Assembly: GCA_964498075.1 (NCBI GenBank)
Contig: CAZCGA010000191.1
Location: 1-9,846, forward strand
Source of the DNA: CAZCGA01 sp964498075
GTDB taxonomy: Bacteria > Desulfobacterota > Binatia > HRBIN30
Length of the DNA stretch: 9,846 bases
Reading direction: 5' to 3'
The translations under genes and the position numbers were made by a program. The notes beneath the pieces were generated by a model, which worked only from the letters and a program-made list of their open reading frames with translations, made no database searches and had not been told where the DNA came from. Positions within the stretch are counted from its first letter, which is position 1. Each line of letters begins with the position of its first letter. Of the stretch, positions 6,200-9,846 are shown piece by piece.

Positions 6200-7006
6200 T
6201 CAGGCCTTTGGCCGTCTCGAAATGAGCGCGCCAAGCGACGTGGGCGCGAGGGGCAGCGCCAGTGCACGCAGGACAGTGGACGGCGGCTCGCCACTCGGCA
6301 GGCCAATCTGGAAGCGCATCGCCGAAGAGCTCTCGCCGTACGTCCCCAGCACTCGGTCCCACAGTGAGAAGACCGTTCCGAAGTTGCTGTCGAGTTCGGC
6401 GTGTCCTTGCCCGTGATGGCGCCGGTGCAACGCCGGTGTGACCATGAACCAGCAGACCCGAGCTTCCAGCGCCCTCGGAAGGTCGATGTCACCGTGCTCA
6501 AGCAGATTGGCGATAGTGAAGATGATCTCAAAGGTAACCACCGCAACCGCTGGCGCTCCGACCGCGGCAATTACGGCAAGCCGAATCGGGAGCGAGAGCA
6601 GCAGCTCGCCCGGGTGAAAGCGAACGCCCGTCGATACAGTGAAGCTGGGATCGGAGTGATGCACGCGATGAAACCGCCACAATAGCGCGATCCGGTGATT
6701 GGCCCGATGCCAGCCGTAGGAAACCAGATCCAGCATCGCAACGCCCACTGGGATGTTGACCCACAGCGGCGTCCCGAGCACGTTGGCAGCTCCGATGTGT
6801 GCTTGTGCCGCCCAGTGGGCGACGCTGCACGCACACGCACCGCACACGGCGGACAGGACGAGCGCATTGATTAGGCCAAGCCCTACGTTCACCCGCGCGC
6901 TGCCGGGCGGCCGCGCGTGCGGCCTTAACTGTTGCAACGCGAGTGCGAAAGTTCCGGCCAAGAGGAAGCCGCTCACCCGCACGATTTGTAGCTGCGACTC
7001 GTTCAC
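6200..7006 (-). CDS. Fatty acid hydroxylase / sterol desaturase superfamily membrane enzyme
   Basis: A 268-residue integral membrane protein with the di-iron histidine boxes of this superfamily: WHRANH (His100, His104), RFHRVHH (His113, His116, His117), HPGE (His131), LLEH (His171) and PALHRRHH (His194, His197, His198). The family tail DSNFGTVFSLWDRVLGTYG follows. Hydrophobic segments lie at about 10-25, 42-64, 82-97 and 140-168. Members hydroxylate or desaturate lipids, sterols or carotenoids using oxygen. The substrate cannot be told. The start is GTG at 7006-7004 with a weak ribosome site. It is the gene before the rhodanese-cyclase (6-base gap) and about 120 bases after the merF-like gene, with a hairpin between. 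Confidence 0.9.
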   Translation of the reverse strand: MNESQLQIVRVSGFLLAGTFALALQQLRPHARPPGSARVNVGLGLINALVLSAVCGACACSVAHWAAQAHIGAANVLGTPLWVNIPVGVAMLDLVSYGWHRANHRIALLWRFHRVHHSDPSFTVSTGVRFHPGELLLSLPIRLAVIAAVGAPAVAVVTFEIIFTIANLLEHGDIDLPRALEARVCWFMVTPALHRRHHGQGHAELDSNFGTVFSLWDRVLGTYGESSSAMRFQIGLPSGEPPSTVLRALALPLAPTSLGALISRRPKA

Positions 7007-7086
7007 TAGTCCGATGCTAGCACCGCGGCCGAGGCGCGACTACTTCCAGAAGCCAGGACAGCCAGGACGTGGCCGACAGTTATCCC

Positions 7087-7111
7087 TCGGCCCATGGTAT
7101 CAATGGGCCGA
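7087..7111 (-). terminator. Nine-bp hairpin between the merF-like and hydroxylase genes
   Basis: TCGGCCCAT (7087-7095) and ATGGGCCGA (7103-7111) form a perfect 9-bp stem around a 7-base loop, 16 bases beyond the merF-like stop codon. There is no U-tract after it on the minus strand. It could be a terminator or attenuator, a transcript-stabilising hairpin, or a regulator-binding dyad for the hydroxylase-rhodanese unit. Confidence 0.45.
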
Positions 7112-7127
7112 TCTCATCACGTCCGGC

Positions 7128-7379
7128 TTACGCGCCTGAGGGGATCCGGTCGGGAACCGTCGCCACCCGCCGGCGCCGCAGCCGCAGGAGGCCGTAGACC
7201 GCGAGCGCCGCAAACCCAACCGCCCCCAGGTACAGCGCGGGGCTGAGCCGTTCCAAGAACGGCAAGAACCCTAGCGCTCCGAGGGCACCGAGCAGCGCAA
7301 TCTGGAGCGGGCAGGTCGCAAGCCCTGCGGCAAGCACCGCCCCACCGATTCCCACGCCCAACTTCTTTTTGTCGTCCAT
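7128..7379 (-). CDS. MerF-like small inner-membrane protein
   Basis: An 83-residue protein with two strong hydrophobic helices (about 7-41 with a Pro break, and 47-66) and a basic C-terminus (LRLRRRR). Layout and the segment TCPLQIALLGALGALGF resemble MerF/MerT-type mercuric ion carriers, in which CC-x-x-P opens the first helix and LLG follows. Here the vicinal cysteine pair is absent: the only Cys in the protein (23) sits directly before the Pro. Mercury transport by the usual cysteine relay is therefore doubtful. The ATG at 7379 follows GGGAGG, 18 bases after the merB stop, so the two genes are one operon. A role in uptake of MerB substrate or product is inferred from context. Confidence 0.6.
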   Translation of the reverse strand: MDDKKKLGVGIGGAVLAAGLATCPLQIALLGALGALGFLPFLERLSPALYLGAVGFAALAVYGLLRLRRRRVATVPDRIPSGA

Positions 7380-7397
7380 GGTGATCCTCCCTTGGCG

Positions 7398-8045
7398 CTA
7401 GTTCGTGAGCGCCTCTCCGTAGAGCTTTTCGTTCCACCGCTTGGCGAGCGTGATGGCATCCGACATGGGAATCGTGACGAGGTCCGGGTGCTCCTCGAGG
7501 TAGGGCGTAGCCACATCGGCATCGCCAAAGAAGTACACGCTGTGACAGAAGGCCGCCCGCACATTGTTGCGCATCTGCTCCGGCGACGTCTTCACGAGCG
7601 ACATCACGATGTCTCCGGAGCCGTTGTATCCCCCTGGCCCGAACGTGAAGTGAACCGGCTCGCCAGAGACCGGGTTCTTGGAGGTGATCTCGGCGCTCTT
7701 ACGCAGCAGCGCCGAAAGGAACAGCGTGTCGAACGCACACCAGGTGTGGAGCGTCTTTCCGTCGATCTCCATGCGGTGCTCGGTCTGCTTGAGCGTCAGG
7801 CCCGCAAACGCGATGACGTTGCCTTCCTCGTCCCGATCGAGCGCACCGGGGGGCAGCATGGCGATGATATGGTCGACCATCTCGCGGGAGAGTTGCAGCG
7901 CGTCGCCAAAGCGCGCAGCCGATACCGGCTTCGCGTCGGCCAACAACCGATACATCGTGACCACCATCCGCTGAGCCGGTGCGTCCAGCTGGTTGGCCTG
8001 GTTGGCGGTCTCGACGATGGTGTCGATGAGCTCTTCGTTCGCCAT
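7398..8045 (-). CDS. merB: MerB-type organomercurial lyase (alkylmercury lyase family)
   Basis: A 215-residue cytoplasmic protein, the normal MerB length. MerB cleaves carbon-mercury bonds by protonolysis, releasing Hg(II). The N-terminal helical region (about 1-65) is followed by the MerB core GLTLKQTEHRMEIDGKTL and the catalytic block TWCAFDTLFL, with Cys103 and Asp106 equivalent to Cys96 and Asp99 of the studied enzyme. The third catalytic residue is Cys167 in AAFCHSVYFF (Cys159 equivalent). The cysteine equivalent to the non-catalytic Cys117 is missing (SKNPVSG). All catalytic residues are thus present and activity is plausible. The ATG at 8045 has AGGAGG 9 bases upstream. The gene is followed by a merF-like gene and preceded by a CopZ-like fragment. 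No merA, merR, merT or merP is in the window. Confidence 0.88.
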   Translation of the reverse strand: MANEELIDTIVETANQANQLDAPAQRMVVTMYRLLADAKPVSAARFGDALQLSREMVDHIIAMLPPGALDRDEEGNVIAFAGLTLKQTEHRMEIDGKTLHTWCAFDTLFLSALLRKSAEITSKNPVSGEPVHFTFGPGGYNGSGDIVMSLVKTSPEQMRNNVRAAFCHSVYFFGDADVATPYLEEHPDLVTIPMSDAITLAKRWNEKLYGEALTN

Positions 8046-8098
8046 GACAGAGGTCCTCCTTCCGCTCGCGGTCGATTCACCTCAAGCGCCGGCTCGTT

Positions 8099-8395
8099 CT
8101 ACGCCGCACAGTCTCGTCGCGGGGTCTGCTCAGCGGCCTCTTTCTCGTACCGGCGCACATCGCCCAAGCAGCATTGCCCTGACGGGTTCTTCACGTCACA
8201 CGCACACTGCCCCGCCTTGATCAGCTCGGTGATGGCCGCAACCGCGCTCGACTGGCCGGTGCCGGCAATCTCGTCGGCGACCGAGCGGCGGGTGAGATCG
8301 AAGCAGTAGCACAGCGGCACGTCGAGCACGAGCGGTGGACTGGTACTCTCGATCGATCGCTGCAGTGTGAGTGGATTGATGCGTTGGAAGATCAT
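8099..8395 (-). CDS. Chimeric ORF: rhodanese N-terminus joined to CopZ-like [2Fe-2S] (BFD-type) domain
   Basis: A 98-residue ORF. Residues 1-26 (through LVLDV) are nearly identical to the start of the rhodanese gene at 6193. From residue 27 it continues in frame as a BFD-like iron-sulfur domain with CYC (Cys29, Cys31), the CAC motif (Cys64, Cys66) and NPSGQCCLGDV (Cys75, Cys76). This is as in the cluster-binding half of CopZ-type copper metallochaperones, here without the preceding zinc-binding part. The rhodanese piece has no active site. The ORF has no strong ribosome site and lies 53 bases upstream of merB on the same strand, so it could be co-transcribed. Whether it is a working metallochaperone or a recombination relic is open. 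The C-terminal domain looks undamaged. Confidence 0.7.
   Translation of the reverse strand: MIFQRINPLTLQRSIESTSPPLVLDVPLCYCFDLTRRSVADEIAGTGQSSAVAAITELIKAGQCACDVKNPSGQCCLGDVRRYEKEAAEQTPRRDCAA
8317..8395 (-). repeat. Direct repeat copy B: rhodanese 5' codons at the start of the chimeric gene
   Basis: This is the second copy of the 79-base sequence at 6115-6193, with nine substitutions and no gaps. Most differences are silent or conservative, suggesting the copies have coexisted as coding sequence for some time. Confidence 0.9.
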
Positions 8396-8413
8396 GGCGC
8401 TGTGAGTTCTGCG

Positions 8414-8442
8414 ATCCTACCGCCGGGACCAACCGCCGTCCA
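8414..8442 (-). promoter_or_regulatory. Possible sigma-70 promoter for the chimera-merB unit
   Basis: The minus strand has TGGACG (8442-8437), a 17-base spacer and TAGGAT (8419-8414). The predicted start, about 8407, lies just ahead of the ATG at 8395. The -35 matches at four of six positions. No MerR-type dyad was found in the spacer. Confidence 0.3.
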
Positions 8443-8517
8443 CCCAGTTCGTTGCGTGACCGCATTGCGATCTAACCCCCAGCAGGATGCCGGTCTTGAG
8501 GCCCCCTGGAGCGACCC

Positions 8518-8536
8518 GACGGGGAGCGGCCCCGCC
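8518..8536 (-). terminator. GC-rich hairpin downstream of the His-rich frame
   Basis: GACGGGG (8518-8524) pairs with CCCCGCC (8530-8536), including one G-T pair, around a 5-base loop, 22 bases beyond the stop of the histidine-rich frame. It is not followed by a U-tract on the minus strand, so it is a weak terminator candidate. Confidence 0.3.
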
Positions 8537-8558
8537 GCAAGGACACCGGCCGCAGGCC

Positions 8559-8780
8559 CTAGTGGGAGTGCCGGTGGTGCACGTCTGACACATGCGGGTG
8601 GTCGTGGGTCAGGCGGTCGTGCTGGTGCCAGTGCGCGTGCGGCTCAGCCACCGGGACTGGGTGCATGTGCTGATGATGCTCATCGTGGACGTGCAAATGA
8701 TCGTGATCGAGCTCGTCGTGCGTGTGCCCGTGCTGGTGGCGCGCTCGTAGGAGCAGAGCCACACCGCACGCCCTCGACAT
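8559..8780 (-). pseudogene. Histidine-rich C-terminal tail, one frame off the PII-like ORF
   Basis: From about 8738 to the TAG at 8561-8559 this frame encodes 59 residues with 23 His (HQHGHTHDELDHDH, HDEHHQHMH, EPHAHWHQH, HPH, HHRHSH). Such regular His spacing is unlikely by chance and resembles metal-binding tails of transition-metal transporters and chaperones. It has no plausible start of its own. An ATG at 8780 has no good ribosome site and lies inside the PII-like frame. The PII-like ORF upstream is shifted by one base relative to it. I infer that this is the tail of another gene joined to the truncated PII gene, or a fusion broken by a one-base frameshift. A sequencing error could also produce this. 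Confidence 0.55.
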
Positions 8781-8985
8781 CGCGGTCCCGCACGACGATC
8801 TCCAGCTTCGCCACGCTCATGTAGCGTTCGGCGAGCTCGACCGCGTAGTCGAGGTCCTCGTCGCGCAGTCCCTTACGGATCGCTTGCACGTCGATGACCG
8901 TCATGTCGGTGAATCCGGCCTCCTCAAGCCCGCGGATCACCTTGTCGACCATGTGGACACGCACGTAAGCTTTGATCTCTTTCAT
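8680..8985 (-). CDS. PII-like protein of the RND metal-efflux type, C-terminally truncated
   Basis: Residues 1-73 are PII-like: MKEIKAYVRVHMVDKVIRGL, GFTDMTVIDVQAI, then a shortened loop and ERYMSVAKLEIVVRDRDVEGV. It lacks the Tyr51 T-loop of the true glnB at 3155-3493, as in PII-like proteins encoded next to CusA/CzcA pumps. After residue 73 the sequence becomes an Arg/Ala/Pro-rich stretch to residue 101, and the PII signature TGRxGDGxIFV is absent, so the nucleotide-binding C-terminus is lost. The ATG at 8985 has a perfect AAGGAGG 8 bases upstream. The DNA beyond about 8767 instead codes for a His-rich tail in the neighbouring frame. It was probably a metal-pump regulator and is now likely defective or re-purposed. 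Confidence 0.65.
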   Translation of the reverse strand: MKEIKAYVRVHMVDKVIRGLEEAGFTDMTVIDVQAIRKGLRDEDLDYAVELAERYMSVAKLEIVVRDRDVEGVRCGSAPTSAPPARAHARRARSRSFARPR

Positions 8986-9002
8986 GTTCTTTGCCTCCTT
9001 CG

Positions 9003-9122
9003 GCAGTTGCGTTTTCCGTTCCAACCACGCGTACAAGTGTCGGCAGCACCAGCAGGGTGAGCGCAGTCGAGGTGACGAGGGCGCCCATCACGACCGTCGC
9101 CAGGGGCGGCTGGACCTCCGCC
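9003..9122 (-). pseudogene. Remnant of a second CusA/CzcA C-terminus, frameshifted
   Basis: Reading 9122 to 9034 gives AEVQPPLATVVMGALVTSTA and then LTLLVLPTL, the last transmembrane helix of an RND metal pump. It matches the intact copy at 9598-9505 (about 85% over 99 bases, with five silent codon changes). An extra T in CTTGTAC then shifts the frame. The next frame continues YAWLERKTQ without a stop straight into the PII-like ATG. Only about 40 codons remain and no start is present. The upstream limit falls a few bases beyond the ynfA stop codon, marking a recombination junction between about 9119 and 9130. It is a divergent paralogue rather than a fresh copy of the neighbouring cusA. Confidence 0.8.
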
Positions 9123-9129
9123 CATCGCA

Positions 9130-9450
9130 TCAACGGGGCCAGTACATCAAAACCCCCACACCGACTAGCGCAATGCTTGCTCCGACGAGGTCGAAGCGGT
9201 CCGGCGTGTTCGCGTCGATCAACCAGCCCCACAGAAGCGAAAGCACGATGAAGATGCCCCCGTAAGCCGCGTATGTCCGGCTGAAGTGCGCAGGCTGGAA
9301 GGTGGGGACGATGCCGTAGAGCACGAGCACCACTGCGCCGCCGAAGCCCCATGCAGCCGACTGTCCGCCCCGCAGCCATTGCCACACCAGCCAGCCGCCC
9401 CCGACTTCGCATAGCCCAGCAAGCACGAACAGCAGTACCGATCGCAACAT
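9130..9450 (-). CDS. ynfA: YnfA family (UPF0060) inner-membrane protein
   Basis: A 106-residue protein with four hydrophobic helices, the normal length and layout of the family, and its signatures: LFVLAGLCEVGGGWLVWQWL at about 7-26, FSRTYAAYGGIFIVLSLLWG at about 56-75, and the C-terminal DLVGASIALVGVGVL. The family is distantly related to small multidrug resistance proteins and some members have been linked to efflux. The substrate here is unknown. The ATG at 9450 lies one base after the cusA stop (TGA-C-ATG) and is preceded by a run of Gs inside the end of cusA, so it is translationally coupled to the pump gene. It separates the intact cusA from the cusA remnant and PII-like gene. Confidence 0.9.
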   Translation of the reverse strand: MLRSVLLFVLAGLCEVGGGWLVWQWLRGGQSAAWGFGGAVVLVLYGIVPTFQPAHFSRTYAAYGGIFIVLSLLWGWLIDANTPDRFDLVGASIALVGVGVLMYWPR

Positions 9451-9451
9451 G

Positions 9452-9846
9452 TCACAGCCCCCCACGATTACTATTGCGAACAACCAACCCTCGCCGCCTC
9501 TCGATCCACACGTACAGCGTCGGCAGCACCAGCAGAGTGAGCGCGGTCGAGGTGACGAGGCCGCCGATCACTACCGTGGCCAGCGGGCGCTGGACCTCGG
9601 CACCTGGCGACGTCGACAGCGCCATCGGCACGAACCCCAGGCTGGCCACGAGAGCGGTCATAAGGACCGGACGGAGCCGGATCTCTGCAGCCCGGCGGGC
9701 TGCTTGTTGGTCGCCGAGCCCTTCGCGGCGCATCTGCAAGACGTAGGACATGAGTACCACGCCGTTGAGCACCGCCACACCGAAGAGCGCAATGAAGCCG
9801 ACGCCGGCCGAGATGGAGAAGGGCATCCCGCGCAGCGCGAGGGCGA
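9452..9846 (-). CDS. CusA/CzcA-type heavy-metal RND efflux pump, C-terminal fragment (runs off the right edge)
   Basis: About 130 C-terminal residues of an inner-membrane RND pump that exports Cu/Ag or Co/Zn/Cd through a periplasmic adaptor and outer-membrane channel. Visible are the last three transmembrane segments: SAGVGFIALFGVAVLNGVVL, RLRPVLMTALVASLGFVPMA and ATVVIGGLVTSTALTLLVLP. The family motif EIRLRPVLMTALVASLGF and the terminal YVWIERR are also present. The polypeptide ends normally in a short basic tail. Residues that would separate CusA from CzcA lie outside the window, so the metal is not assigned. It is followed at once by ynfA. Confidence 0.92.
   Translation of the reverse strand, partial: ALALRGMPFSISAGVGFIALFGVAVLNGVVLMSYVLQMRREGLGDQQAARRAAEIRLRPVLMTALVASLGFVPMALSTSPGAEVQRPLATVVIGGLVTSTALTLLVLPTLYVWIERRRGLVVRNSNRGGL

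Noticed and set aside
6115..8395. Composite transposon bounded by the 79-base repeats
   Set aside because: The repeats are coding 5' ends, with no transposase, terminal inverted repeats or target duplications.
8396..8558. MerR-type operator in front of the merB unit
   Set aside because: No long dyad with a 19-20 base promoter spacer is visible; only a GC hairpin and a weak sigma-70 match.
8384..8824. Plus-strand ORF antisense to the His-rich and PII-like frames
   Set aside because: Ala/Gly/Arg-rich shadow of the repeated His codons on the other strand.

Overview
This is a GC-rich window from a Gram-negative bacterium. It has a beta-barrel outer-membrane porin, an RND efflux pump, strong AGGAGG-type ribosome sites and -24/-12 (sigma-54) promoters. 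The gene mix fits an uncultured soil or subsurface lineage of the Rokubacteria/Methylomirabilota, deltaproteobacterial or acidobacterial kind, but no marker here fixes the phylum. No rRNA, tRNA, CRISPR array or transposase was seen. Apart from kup, every gene lies on the minus strand.

Left part (1-5143), nitrogen and potassium. Reading from the left edge: the first codons of glutamine synthetase (glnA), a 50-residue membrane ORF just upstream, a sigma-54 promoter in front of both, the plus-strand potassium transporter kup, a degenerate response-regulator receiver protein, the PII protein gene glnB, and a BBP2-type porin gene. Porin and glnB form one transcription unit with its own sigma-54 promoter. 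The two sigma-54 sites are nearly identical, spacer included, so glnA and porin-glnB look like members of one NtrC-type nitrogen regulon.

Middle part (5144-8395), a metal/mercury-flavoured cluster. In transcription order it holds a chimeric gene (rhodanese N-terminus joined to a CopZ-like [2Fe-2S] domain), a MerB-type organomercurial lyase, a MerF-like small membrane protein, a fatty-acid-hydroxylase/sterol-desaturase family membrane enzyme, and a rhodanese-class III nucleotide cyclase gene. The last gene is interrupted by an in-frame TGA two codons after the expected rhodanese cysteine, where related rhodaneses have a second cysteine. A short inverted repeat follows it directly. Selenocysteine and a nonsense mutation are both open. 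The first 26 codons of this rhodanese are repeated at 89% identity as the start of the chimeric gene 2.2 kb away.

Right part (8559-9846), a rearranged heavy-metal efflux locus. It holds the C-terminus of a CusA/CzcA RND pump running off the window, a YnfA (UPF0060) gene one base behind it, a second frameshifted remnant of a cusA tail, and a PII-like gene of the type found beside RND metal pumps. That PII gene loses its C-terminal third and runs, one frame away, into a histidine-rich tail (23 His in 59 residues). Several breakpoints lie within about 1 kb, so gene remodelling is the main theme of the right half.
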